Below are positions 49,787 through 60,931 of a stretch of 64,000 nucleotides of DNA, in pieces. Source of the DNA: Ustilaginoidea virens (Eukaryota > Ascomycota > Sordariomycetes > Hypocreales > Clavicipitaceae); contig NC_057316.1 of assembly GCF_000687475.1 (NCBI RefSeq), positions 3,286,001 to 3,350,000 on the forward strand, given 5' to 3'. The notes beneath the pieces were generated by a model that searched no databases, was not told where the DNA came from, and was given only the letters and a program-made list of their open reading frames with translations. The position numbers and the translations under genes were made by a program. Each line of letters starts with the position of its first letter. Positions within the stretch are counted from its first letter, which is position 1.

Positions 49787-50024
49787 GATCAGGAACGCTC
49801 GAATACAACGTGTCGTTGCTAACACGGTGCGTGCGCAGGCCAACGCGGCGGGCAGAGGCAAGGGCCTCTCGAGTAGCAGATTCGCCAGCCCAGAAAACAA
49901 CGGCGACGAAGGTGCGGCAGACGGCAACGGCAACGTGGCTGAAGGTGAGGATGACATGAACGATGCTGAAGGTGAAGACCATTCTTCAGCAGCATTAGCC
50001 TCGGTGCGCAAGCCCCTTTGTTGA
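46657..50024 (+). CDS. Long coiled-coil protein with Ser/Thr/Arg-rich N-terminus
   Basis: CDS join(46657..49743, 49839..50024), 1090 residues. Residues 1-235 are basic and rich in Ser, Thr, Ala and Arg (RRTSTIMASPGG), resembling microtubule- or phospho-regulated linkers. Residues about 235-1030 form an almost continuous heptad coiled coil rich in Ala, Glu, Lys and Leu. The tail is acidic (EGEDDMNDAEGED). The intron begins GTA followed directly by 39 T, with branch GCTAAC and acceptor GCGCAG; without splicing the frame would run into a Phe tract. A cytoskeletal or spindle-pole scaffold role is inference from architecture. It is not clearly homologous to any named family I can identify. Confidence 0.85.
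49747..49785. repeat. 39-nt poly(T) run inside an intron, next to the 5' splice site
   Basis: The T run starts three bases after the exon/intron border at 49743/49744 of the coiled-coil gene. Confidence 0.95.
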
Positions 50025-51230
50025 TGCGACCGTCCTGTTTGACGTTCAGTTGATTTTTATTTAATTCTTCTTCCTCTTCTTTCTTCCCTTCTTTTCTCTT
50101 CTCTCCTGTTCTTTGTTTTTTTTTAAGAAGAGGCCGACTTGTTTTGTTTTGACAGAATCAGAGGGCTAATCAAGACCTTGTGGTCCTTAGCTGAGTAAGG
50201 CGCGTACTTTGGCGAAGCAGATTGATACCCTCGATAGAGAAATGAGGGATCGCAACTTGCAGTGAGTGCCCTGCTTCTTGCTGCTGTTGAAAGGAGGAAG
50301 AGGATACAGAAGATGAAAAGATGGGCAGTGTTTCAAAACAAGCGGTTGCTGACGGGATTATGATAGGATGCTCAAGTCGATAACCAACACGCATCAAGCG
50401 ACGTAAGCGATATGCCAAAGTTTTCTTGGCACCTACGGCCCGATGGAGCATGCTGTTTCTGTTGGTGTGGGTGGGAAGGTATTCTTGGGGGTTTGATTCG
50501 CTCAGACTTGATGGACCCTTGTATTGATAGTTGGTCATTGGAGCGCATTCTCTTTCGCTTATTCCGGCATCTCCGGCAAGCGTGTATATTTTGAGAGATG
50601 GGCAAGGGACCGCAGGCTTGAGCTGAGCACGGCTGCCAAGGCTATATACATGGCGGTCGTGTTTCGTGTTTTGTGTTTTGTGTTTCCCGACGAGCGCAAG
50701 TTCACAGCCTGGCTGGGAGAGGAATTCGTTACTTGGTGCAACAAGGTGACGGAGGCATGAATGAAGCACGGGGAGACTGTGTTTGGCAGGCAGGTAGTGA
50801 ATTACGATACCCCTCTTCCTGCAGTGTCTATTGTTCCTGAGGGGATGAGTGAGCACACGTCGAGACGTGAAACGATTGAACCCGGCGGCCTGATACGGGT
50901 ACGCGGAACAGGGCACGGAGCACGGGGCATGGGGCACGGGGCATTGGGCCGCCAGAGGGGCGTCCGAGTCAGGGATGCTCCAAGGAACCAGACATATTGA
51001 TGTCATGTGCTGGGGCCCCAGCAGCAGGTCCGTACGCAACACCCGCTGACGTCATTGACAGTGTTGCTCCTTGCTGCTCGGCTTGGCCATGGCAAGTATC
51101 TCGTTGCATCGCGCGGGCAGCTTGGCACATGCACATGCAAAACGTCCACTGCATCCAGGCCGGGGAAGGAATTAGCGACCGAGGGATTGCAGCTTCCTGT
51201 TCCGTCCTGCAACCCGCGCCTTTCCCCGGC

Positions 51231-51278
<48 letters not shown>

Positions 51279-51851
51279 CCCGCGGCTGGCAAGGGAACGT
51301 GGAACCTCAGGACAATTCAGGACAATCTGGACAAAATCTGCATGGCACGCCGTTGCACAATCGATCAAGGTAGTCCGTAGATACCAGGCATCCGCATCCC
51401 CCATCGCTGCTGCGCCAGGCAGGCCTGCATTTGCGGATTGCCGACATCAAACAAAGCCATCTTGGCACCAACTCGGATAGAGCGGGCACGAACCACCTGT
51501 ACTCCGTACTCGTACGGACTACTCCGTGCGTAAGTACTCCGGACATGGAAAGTCCGTGGTGCATGTGCATGTTACCCTGCCTGCCCACTGCCCGCAGAGG
51601 AGGTCTCAACCAGCATGACGTATTTAGATGGCCGTTAATAGTGGACGTGGACTGCTGGAGACAGCATGTGGCGGTGGCGGGCGGGCGGCAGCAGCAACGG
51701 CTGGCAGCAGCTGACGACTACGACGGCCGGTCCGAGAGAATGGCAAGGGGAATGAACAGATGTACCCCCAGATGGTCTCGGACTTTGGTGCCTTTCCAAA
51801 CCGTGCCTCGTTCTCGTTCTCCCCAACCCATGTCTCTTGGTTTTCGGCATT

Positions 51852-51883
<32 letters not shown>

Positions 51884-52274
51884 ACCAAGTCTCTACAAGG
51901 AGTGCGCTAATTTTTTTTTCCTTTTTTCTTTCTTTTTTCTCTTGCCATTCTGTTATTTCCATTGACCGATGCGATGCATTCATAGGAGATGTTGCAGCAG
52001 CAAGCTACGGAGTACAAGTGCGCGTTACACTAGGCCTCCCAGCAATTGACATAACCGTACTGCATAGGTAGGTACCTAGGTAGCAACCAACGGCCACCAA
52101 CTGCCACCAACTGCCCACCCACTGTCCACCAACTGCCCCCCCAACTGCCCACCAACGGCCCAACCAACGGCCACCCGCCCGACACCAACCAGCAGCTCCC
52201 ATCGAGTCTGCCTCTCCCCAACTGCCAGCCAAGCTGTCGAACCCGAACCCGTCAACGACAAGTGCCTGGACACG
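50025..52274. other. 2.2-kb intergenic region with long T runs
   Basis: Contains T runs of 43 nt (51232-51274) and 30 nt (51853-51882), TACTCCGTA at 51500, TACGGAGTA at 52006, AGGTACCT at 52070, and a series of AACTGCCCACC/CAACGGCCACC-like direct repeats (about 52087-52175). A 290-codon minus-strand frame (50170-51042) lacks coding character. Confidence 0.6.
51232..51274. repeat. 43-nt poly(T) run
   Basis: Longest homopolymer in the window. Confidence 0.95.
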
Positions 52275-53857
52275 ATGCCCGAGCTTCGAATGGGAAGCCG
52301 ATCCATCCACGGTCGAACCCAGTCGTCAACTACGATTCAATCTTCTGCCAGCCAGGGGAGAAGCACCGGTGGCGCGAGAGGACAAAGCATGAGCATGGGA
52401 GACGATGATGCTCAACGTGGTGCTGCAAGCCCGTCCCAGCCAACCTCATCATCATCACAGCCATTGGCTTCGCCCGCACAGTCGCAGTCGCAGTCGCAGT
52501 CGCAGTCGCAGTCGCAGTCGCAGTCGCAGTCGCAGTCGCAGTCGCAGTCGCGCCGCTCCTCCCCCAGCGTCCCGAACGCTACCGCATCGCCAGCGTCTCC
52601 CACCGGCGTCCGCGAAGACGGCGGTCGCCGCAGCCTCTCGTATGCCCTCCGGCCATCCGCTCCGGCGTACTACGACTCCCGCGCTGCCACTCGTTCAGAG
52701 TACCGACGGCGCGGTCGAACGCTCCAAGAATACTACGACGACCATCCTCTGCTCTTGCCGCAGCTGCCCTTTACGTGGCGTCATGGCTGGCGGCGCTGGC
52801 GCCTCTTCCTGTTTGCTTTCCTCGTCTTTGTCGATGCGTCGGCCGTCCCCATTGCCTTGTACTACGGCCTCACGTACGCCGGCCGCGTCCAGGGATGGAT
52901 CATCTTTGCAGTTGTTACCACCATCTGGGGGGGTCCGACCTATCTCGAGTTTGGCGTACGCACGATACGTCTCATGAAGAAGTCCAAGTTCTTCCGCCCG
53001 CTGGGCACCGATTCCCGCTGGTGTTTCGACATGTTGACCTACACAAGCATCACCATCATGACGGCTGTCACGGCGTTGTTTGTGGTGGGAAGCGCGCCGC
53101 ATAACGTGTGGCTGAGAGTGCTCTGCATGCCGGCACCAGCCATCCTGTACTGCTTGGGAGGAATCATGGGCCTGATTATGCTCTGGAACCTGATGGGGTG
53201 GAAGGCGCCGTTTCGCATCAGCTCCACAGCCAAGGGAGAAGCCGTAAGCCTTCTTGTGCATTTGTCCCACGGACATGCCCATGCCCTCTTTTTTTATTTC
53301 CCATCTTTGGCGCTAGCACCCGTCTCTCTTGACGTCATCAAAAAGACAAAAAGTTTTTTTGTCGGGTTTCTGACTCGTCATGACAGGTCCTGCCGGCGGC
53401 ATACTACTTCATCGAAGACGTGGTTGCCGTCAATGCCGGAGCTGGCCGTCCGTATCGCGAAGCCCTTGCCGCGAGGTACAACGCCTCGCCCCGATTCCAG
53501 CGCATGCTGCATAAACAATCTTTGTTCTGGTTCATCCCGGCCTTGATCCTGGCTGTTGCCCTGACCGTGGTGGCGCTTCATCCAAGCGTCCCCGCCACGG
53601 GGGCATACGGCGTTTGCTGGGCTGTGCCTTTTCTATGGTGTAGCTTGTGGGGAGGCATTACTGTGTGGTGGTGTAAACGGGAGATGGTGAGGGAGAGGTT
53701 GGAATGGGAGGAGAGGAACGGCACGGCTGATAAGGAGGCCCGCCGTAGCACAAGGACGGATGCATCTGGCTCTGGCTCTGGCTCTGGATCCGGCTCCCGG
53801 GAGGCTGTTGCGCTGGGCGACAGGTCGACGACAGAGGGTGCAGACGCTGCTGTGTAA
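52275..53857 (+). CDS. Multi-pass membrane protein, uncharacterised
   Basis: CDS join(52275..53243, 53387..53857), 479 residues. The 143-nt intron (donor GTAAGC, acceptor ATGACAG) joins TAKGEA to VLPAAYYFIEDVVAVNAG. The N-terminal 130 residues are disordered and include a Gln-Ser run from a hexanucleotide repeat. About six hydrophobic helices follow: LFLFAFLVFVDASAVPIALY, GWIIFAVVTTIWGGPTYLEF, MLTYTSITIMTAVTALFVVG, ILYCLGGIMGLIMLWNLMGW and two more after the intron (FWFIPALILAVALTVVAL; YGVCWAVPFLWCSLWGG). The C-terminus is polar with a Gly-Ser run. No enzyme or transporter motif recognised. Confidence 0.85.
52479..52550 (+). repeat. In-frame hexanucleotide repeat (CAGTCG)x12 encoding Gln-Ser
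   Basis: Twelve perfect copies of CAGTCG within the membrane-protein gene. Confidence 0.95.
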
Positions 53858-54250
53858 GTAACTGCGGACGCATGTGGTCTTGAGTTCAGCGAATGATTTT
53901 GTAGCATAGTATATAGAGAAAACAGCGCGTCGGCGACTCAATGTGCCGCGATGGCATTTGGGGACATGGTGATGCTGCTCGGTCGATCCAACGGAGACGA
54001 GTCAATGAGCTCGCTGGAATGACGGACGGGGTGTGACGTGACTTTGGCCACCACTTTCGGCTCGAAATCATGAATGCCCTGTGGAAGCAGAAAGCTTTTG
54101 ACGGCCAGGGCAGACCCGGCTGTTATTGCATCAGATGCTTCAACGCGAGACGGCTCACTTGTCGTGGTGTATCCCTCGGCACAAAACCGCACAACTCCCA
54201 TTCCCAAACCCCCGGAGGAACCTCCCATGCCAAAACGTTCTCGGCGGCAC
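53858..54250. other. Convergent intergenic region
   Basis: Between the membrane-protein gene and the GNAT gene. Nothing recognisable. Confidence 0.6.
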
Positions 54251-55011
54251 TTAATTGTCTCGTGTCCCGGCAGCAGGCCCACGCGGCTCCCGCAGCATAA
54301 GAAAAGACGACGCGTCCGCCGGGCCGCCCCATGGACTTAGATCGACGACGAGTTTCCCGACCTGGCGCCAGCCGTGCCGTTGGTACAAGACGCGGCCCTC
54401 CTCCGACGACTCCAGGTATGCGGGCAGGCCAAGAGCGTCCGCCTGGTCTGTTCCCCATTTGAGCAGCAGGGAGGCGGCTCCGCGCCTCTGGTGTGCGGGA
54501 TCCGTGTGCAAGAGCTTCAGGTCTGGATTCCGGGGGGAGGGCCAACGTCAGCAACTCGCTTCATCAGCCGCCGCAGGGGGTGCAAGGGGGGGGGGGGGGG
54601 GTAAAACTGCCGAGACTCACACGCATGGGGCTTGTGGGCCATCCGGGCGATCCATTCTCGCCGCATGCCGCCGAAGAAGAGCTCGCAAGCCTCGGGGTTG
54701 GAGCCCGGCCCATATTGCCGCGCGGGGGGTAGCGTCTCTCTCGGCGTCTGCCAGACGTACCACATGGAAAAGGCGACCATGGCGTCCTGGCCGTGGGCCT
54801 CGAGATCCGTGTCGACTACTTTTGCCCATCGGCAGGCCGGGTCTTCGTGGAGCTGGTGGACCAGCGTGGTTACGCGGGACTGGTCGCCGCCGGGGGGGAA
54901 CGGGCCGGGGAACAAGGCTTGACTGTTGGCGTTGGGGCCGTATGCGGCGCTTTCGATGGCCACGGCGCGGTGGGCATCGTCGGCGGTCGCGGGGAGCACG
55001 CGGAGAGGCAT
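54251..55011 (-). CDS. GNAT-family N-acetyltransferase
   Basis: CDS complement(join(54251..54522, 54621..55011)), 220 residues. The 98-nt intron (donor GTGAGT, acceptor AATCCAG) contains a 15-nt-plus C run on the coding strand and joins AHKPHA to YLKLLHTDPAHQRRGAAS. That junction rebuilds the acetyl-CoA-binding motif A (HQRRGAAS, of type Q/R-x-x-G-x-G/A). The later LYQRHGW segment is typical of the fourth GNAT motif. The N-terminus begins with a typical GNAT strand (MPLRVLPATADDAHRAVAIE). Substrate unknown; the gene is very GC-rich. Confidence 0.9.
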
Positions 55012-56187
55012 GGCGGGCGGTTTTGTGTGTGCGTGTGTGTGTGTGTTGTGTGTGTCTGGGTGGCGCGATGTCGGGTTCGGGAGCTGGCAGGATCAGGATC
55101 CGTGGGAAATACGGAGGGCCGGCTGTAGACGCTGCGTCGGGGGTCGCTGCCTAGGTCCCGGGGCTTCCTCGTCTTCTTTTGCGTGCGCCAGGTCGGGTGC
55201 TATGTATGCTATGAGGAACAAAGCCAGCCTGTTTTGCCGGGGACGGGGGCGCGGGGGGGGGGGGGGGGGGGGGGGGAGGCTTGGCCCTCGGCAAGATGCG
55301 CCCTTCGGCGAGGGCCGGTTGGGCCCAGGCAAGGAAGGGCAGTTGTCCACGGAATCATGGGAGCTCTCTCCATCGAAAGCTAGGCGTTTTTTTTTTTTCC
55401 GCACAAGGCCGGAACTTGCGTGTCCATCGGCGACTGATGAAGCCATCCACGAGATGAAGCCAAAAGGCGGTGCCAACGCGGCGACGAGCCAACGCGGCAG
55501 CCAACGCGGCAGCAGCGAGGGCCGCCTCGCGCTGGTGGTCCGGTCACGGCTACGGCTGCCCGTCGGCGCCGTCCGCAAGGATGCCGATGCCCGTGAAACG
55601 CATCGTAGCTGGGCATGGAGCCTCCGCGGCGCGACCAAAGGGGCGGGGGTTTTTCTTTGCCGCAGCTGGGTTCCTGGTCGAAAATCCAAATCCAAATCCA
55701 AATCCAGATCCAGCTTTGCCTTTGCCTTTGCCGTCTGGTGATTTGTCGAATGCAGCAAGCAAATAAACGATGGGCGGAACAACGAAATCACGCAGCCGAG
55801 GCGGGGCGGCAGAGGCGGGGCGGCAGGAGCGGGGCGGGTTTCACTTGCCGAGCGAGAGAGAGAGAGAGATTCAGGTGTGTCAAGAGCCAAGGGGCGCCAC
55901 TGCCCCATAAAAAAACCCATTAAAAGAAAGAAAAAAAAAGAAAAAAAAAAAGAAGAGAAAAGAAGAGGCCAAAAGGCAAAAAGGAACAAGTTGCTGCCCT
56001 TCGTCATCAACCCTCATCAACCCCCATCCCTCATCCCGATTTACGACAAATCATCCTCCCATCCCCGTCGATAACCACAAGCCCGGCCGTGACCTTTCGA
56101 CAGCCGAAAACCCTCTCCAAACTCGCCGCCTCCGCCCCATCGTTGCCTATCCCCGACGACGGCCTCGCTCGGTCACCCATCCACACC
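55012..56187. other. Divergent intergenic region with simple repeats
   Basis: Space between GNAT (-) and TIM17 (+). Contains GT repeats (about 55023-55054), a 24-nt G run (55253-55276), CGGCAGCCAACG-type repeats (about 55468-55512), AAATCC hexamers (about 55681-55706), a GA run (about 55853-55868) and an A/G-rich tract (55924-55970). Long minus-strand frames here have low-complexity composition and are not genes. Confidence 0.6.
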
Positions 56188-56803
56188 ATGGATCACGGAC
56201 GCGATCCCTGCCCCTGGGTCATCTTCAACGACTTTGGCGGCGCTTTCTGCATGGGCGTACGTCTCTCTCTCTCTCTCGCGACGGAAAACAATCCCGTCGT
56301 CGTCGCAAACCCCTTCCCCCCCCCCCCCCCTTCCCCCTTCCCCCTTCCCCCCTTTCCCTCCTCCGCCCTCCGTCGCTAACCCGCTCGTGTCTTGTCCCCC
56401 CCTCCAGGCCATCGGCGGCACCATCTGGCACGGCGTCAAGGGCTTCCGCAACTCCCCCCACGGCGAGCGTCGCATCGGCGCCATCACGGCCGTCAAGATG
56501 CGGGCTCCCGTGCTGGGCGGCAACTTTGGCGTCTGGGGCGGCCTCTTCTCCACGTTTGACTGCGCCGTCAAGGGCGTGCGCAAGAAGGAGGACCCCTACA
56601 ACGCCATCATTGCCGGCTTCTTCACCGGCGGCTCGCTCGCCTTCCGCGGCGGCTTCAAGGCCGCTCGCAACAACGCCATCGGCTGCGCCGTGCTGCTGGC
56701 CGTCATCGAGGGCGTCGGCATCGCCTTCTCCAAGATGCTGTCGGGCGGCACCAAGCTCGAGGTTCCTCAGCCGCCGCCGAATCTGGAGACCGCCAGCCTG
56801 TGA
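56188..56803 (+). CDS. TIM17: Mitochondrial inner-membrane translocase subunit TIM17
   Basis: Core subunit of the TIM23 presequence translocase. CDS join(56188..56256, 56408..56803), 154 residues, normal length. The 151-nt intron (donor GTACGT, C/CT-rich 5' half with a 15-nt C run, branch GCTAAC, acceptor CTCCAG) joins GGAFCMG to [17 protein letters not shown]. The N-terminus has conserved [15 protein letters not shown], including the acidic residues. The four helices and the [20 protein letters not shown] segment are all present. Confidence 0.97.
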
Positions 56804-58838
56804 AGAAGGAGGCGGCCGCTTGCTTGCTTGCTTGCTTGCTCGCCTTGTTGACTTGGAATTCCCCCCCGCCTCCCCTTTTTTTTTTTTTTCCCTCTCGACA
56901 ACGCGCCTGTGCCTCTCTACTCACCACCTGCTGCTGGGGGAGGTCTTGGTCTACGTACTCATCGCCGAGCTGTTCTTGCCTCTGAATCTTGGGTCTTGTT
57001 GCATTTTTGTGTAATTTTTTTTCTTTTTTCTGTTTTTTTTTTTTTTTTTAAGCGAGCTATCTGTGCGGTCCGGTCCGTTGCACAACGACACATGAACAAC
57101 GATTCTCGGCTCCCCCCCTTTCCTCTCTCGAATATAATGATATAGAAAAAAAAGTTCAAGGAAGGAAGGAAAAGAAGACAATAAGAGTAGGAATGCCCAG
57201 GCGCGGCTACGAGCGTCCCATCAATCTGGGCTCGACGAGGCAGCCAGCTGCGCGTTTGTTCCACCGCCAACACGTCTTCGCATCGCATCGGCGTTACAAT
57301 GTACAATAAGAATGGAGTGGCGTCTCTTTTTTTTTTTTTTTTGCTTTTTTTTTGTTTTTTTTTCTCCCTTCTTGTGCTCACTTGGACAATGGGAAGACGC
57401 CATGCTTACGTCTCGCATGAGGCCAGGACACGACATCTGGAGATGCAATATGAAGCCACATATTCGCTCGCTCGACGCTTCCGCTTCCGCCTCCGCCTCC
57501 GCCCCCGCCTTCGTCTCCGAGTCTCGAAATCCCCCGTGACATGACAGGTTTGGTGCCGTGATTGCCAACAAAATCGTCGTCGTCGTCGTCGTCGTCGTCG
57601 TCTCCTTTTCCCCCATACGCCCATTCTCGCCGTAGTCACCGTCGGCTGTCTTGTTCTGGTTGCTCTGGCTCTGTGGCTGGAAGCAGTCGACAACCTCGGC
57701 CGATACATCCTACGTCGCTCATTGATTGACACGACTCGCTATCATGATGTTTTTCGATGGATCATGCATCATCGCCGGGCGTAGGTTTGGGCGCGTCATG
57801 GTACGCTCCATTTAGCTTTCCACCTGCTTGCCTGGTCGCGCGAGAGACGGGCAAAGATGGTGCCCAACGTTGGCGTCTAACCGTCACCGGCAACCCTTTC
57901 GGACCGGCGCGCCAATGTGTAGGTAGTTGCGACGAGTGCCGACAAACTCCAAGCCAAGCCCACGTCAAGATCGGTTGCTTTTTTTTTTTTTTGTTTCCTT
58001 TGAATTAGATAACCATGGTTACCGTACATGGTGTTTCGGCTCCGCTCCGTGCCGGAACTTGGAAGCCTCGGCCGCCCCGTCCCTCCCGACCCGACCACTC
58101 CACCAACCCGGGGATGCGTAGTCTCTTGCTGTCACTATCTGCAACAATGAGGGCGAGTGCAATCTCGCCGGAACTGCCGCGTCGGTCCCATACCTTCTGC
58201 GCCCAAACTAGCGTACATGGGCAAGTATACATCAGGGTCTGTCTGAATCGGCCGCACTTACCGAGACCTTCAACAACACAGAAAAAAAAAAAAAAGGGGG
58301 GGGGGGAACAAGAAATGATGAAAAGACTGCCAACCATAGGATCTATCCACCTTTTTGCGCCAACTTGATGTGATGCATACCCTGAAAAGAACACAGCCCT
58401 GGAACAAAACGCCATGGTTTCTCGCAACAAGGATCCTGTGCAACAACACGCGCCTTGGGGCAACTCTCACCTTCTGCCAACTTAGGTAGGTACCTAAGCA
58501 AAGCTGACAACATACCGACACATGCCCGGAAGAAATCTTAAGGGGAAAAAAAAAAAAAAAAAAAAAACGCCCAGAGAGGCACGTAAAATAAGCATGTGGT
58601 CCCTTGAAAGAGACAAGACAGCTGGGCAAGACAAAAGAAACGGAGCGTAGACCGTGCGTGTTGGCAAAAGCGTTTCCTCCTGCTCGTTTCGAGTTGCAAC
58701 GTTCATGCAGGTGAGGGCACGAGACCCGCGGCAATCTTGAGGGCATTGCCAATGTCTTTCCTGCGAACACCAGGAGTTCTTCCCAAGCAAACCGAGCTCT
58801 TGGCCAGTTCTGACACATTGTTTTTTTTTAGCGTGGCT
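56804..58838. other. 2-kb convergent intergenic region
   Basis: 3' flanks of TIM17 and the bZIP gene. Contains T-rich tracts (57028-57050, 57329-57363), a TCG run (about 57574-57602), an A14/G11 tract (58282-58306), AGGTACCT at 58488 and a 20-nt A run (58547-58566). No gene seen. Confidence 0.6.
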
Positions 58839-60931
58839 TCAAGTCTCCAGCTCAAGCTTGGGCTGGAAGGCGTTGCCGTTTGAGGGGCCGATCTTACCTG
58901 AAATTAACCAGTTCACGTTCAAAGAAATGCTAATCTTGGCAGGCCACGTCGGGGAGCGCGATTGCGGCCACATGTGGTTCTGTCCACCAGGTATCATCAA
59001 CATCATGCCGTGATCGCGCTCTCCTCCGCTCGATGCGCTGCCAAACCCGCTTCCTTCTCGCCCGCTCGTCATATGAGATGCCATCATCGTGTGATGGTTT
59101 GACGAACACGACGAGTCCATGGCCCCCGAAACAGACCCGTTGCTGTTGGTCGTCCACACAGCGCTGTGGCTGCTACCGCCGTAACCGGAATCAGCGCTTC
59201 CAAAGGTTGACTGCTGACCGTTCAAATCAAAGATCTTGGATTTCGGCATGGCCTCGTCCATGCCGAGGTCTTGCAGGTCGACCTCTGCTTCCACGAATTC
59301 AGCTCGCTGGGGGATATAGATGCCTATCTGTCGCAGATATGTTTCCACCTCGTCGGGGTCGAAAAAGTCGCCCTCAAACCCAGCCAGCATCATCTGCATC
59401 CTTCCATCGGCGCCGTAGTCGATTCGTGAGTCCCTCGTAGCCTGCACTTCTGGCCCCCAGGGGCCCATGGACATGCCTGTCATCTCCTGCGGCTTGCCAT
59501 ATGACACAATTCCCTGATTCCCGAGCGGCAGGGCTCCCGTGTTGCCACTGAGACGACCATTGGTAGAGGCATGGTCCTGGAAAAAAGTACCAGCACCGCC
59601 GAGATTGGTGAAAGGGCTCGACCAGTTGCTCAGGTCCTCATGCTGGCTGCGACTCAACGAAAGCTGCAGGCGCCTGATTATATTCTCCTTTGACTCGAAG
59701 AACAGACAGAAGCCGAATACCGAAGCGAACTTTTCCGGTGGCGGACTTGGCATCGTAATGAGACGCAGCCCCCCCTCTAATGATTGACGCTGCAGGCGTC
59801 GCCCAAAGGTGAGCTCAGTGTCCGAGTAAGACGACGGGACGGCAATGGTATCGTACGGAGACGGCCCTGGGGTAATCCGTGATTCGAACTCCTCTGCGGC
59901 AGTTGGGTCCATCGGTGAATAGAAAGGAAAGCTGGCATTTTGCGGTGTGGCTGCCGTCACGACTTCGTAGTGGAGCGAGGACGGAACATGAATCAGCGGG
60001 TCGCATACCGCGCCTGGGACGGTGCTTGTGGCAGTTCCCGTTGTCACGGCGGCTGCAGCATATGCAGGCGGCGGAATAGCAGCTTGACGCATGGGTTCGG
60101 GGTGATGATAGTCGCGAGTTGAAGCGGGCGGGGCAGAGGGCTGGGTGTGGTGAAGCATTTGGTTTTGGTTTCCGTAAACACCAGACTCCATGTTTTCGTC
60201 GCAGTCTTCGGATGAGCTGCCGTCGCCCCTGCTGGCTTGTGCTTTTTCAGCAGCGATGAGGATCTTGTTAGCAAGGGTAGAGAGTCGCGGGAGGGCGTGC
60301 GGGGCCGCGTCGAGGATACGCTCCGATATGAGGAGAGCGTAGAAATCATTGAACTCCTTGCTCATGTCATCATTGGCTTGCTCCAACTCCTTGACACGTT
60401 GCTCCAGGGTGGTGATGGCCGTGTCTTTGCGATGACGATAGGCACGCTGCGCGAGGCGGATTTGCGTCCGTCGACGCTGACGGGAACTGTTAGTACAGCA
60501 GAGGCAAGGTAGCTTATTCTCACTCCAGGGGCCCACAGGAGTAGGAGAGCACATGTAGAAGCCAGACGATAGATACTTACATCGGCAGCAGTTTCATCCT
60601 TGGTGTCGAGTCTCGGTCTACCTCTTGACCTCTTTTTCCGTCCATCCTCCTCTGGAAACGGCGAATCGTATGCCTGGTCCTTTTGGTCAACCGGCTCCCT
60701 ACAACGCTTGCCTGATCCCGGTGGTTTGGACGCAACAAAGGGAGAAGACACTGGCAGAGTTGACTTGGGGCAGTTGTTGGATGAATCGAACGTATGAGCA
60801 ACACTCGGCTGGCCACCGAGGTTCGGCATCATGTTTGGGTGGCTGATCCGGGGGTGAAGGTAGCCAGGACTGTTGATCGAGTCGGGAAGAAAGTTGATAG
60901 GATATGGCAGTACTGGGGAAGCGGCAGCCAT
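58839..60931 (-). CDS. bZIP transcription factor (Yap-like fungal subfamily)
   Basis: CDS complement(join(58839..60476, 60581..60931)), 662 residues. The 104-nt intron (donor GTAAGT, branch TACTAAC only 12 nt before the acceptor GTCAG) joins TKDETAAD to RRRTQIRLAQRAYRHRKD. The basic region (about 108-137) is followed by a short leucine zipper (TALITTLEQRV-like heptads, then ELEQANDDM). The usually invariant Asn of the NxxAQxxFR core is Ile here (QIRLAQRAYR). The rest is disordered apart from a conserved acidic C-terminal patch (FFDPDEVETYLRQIGIYIP). The last 20-30 residues are uncertain because a GTAAGA donor-like site lies at about 58898. Confidence 0.88.

Noticed and set aside
50170..51042. 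290-codon minus-strand frame
   Set aside because: No conserved pattern, rich in Cys, Ser and His without order, with no plausible neighbouring exons.
55093..56010. 305-codon minus-strand frame between GNAT and TIM17
   Set aside because: It is made of simple repeats (Phe runs, Leu-Asp runs, Pro runs from the G tract), so the open frame comes from repeat composition.
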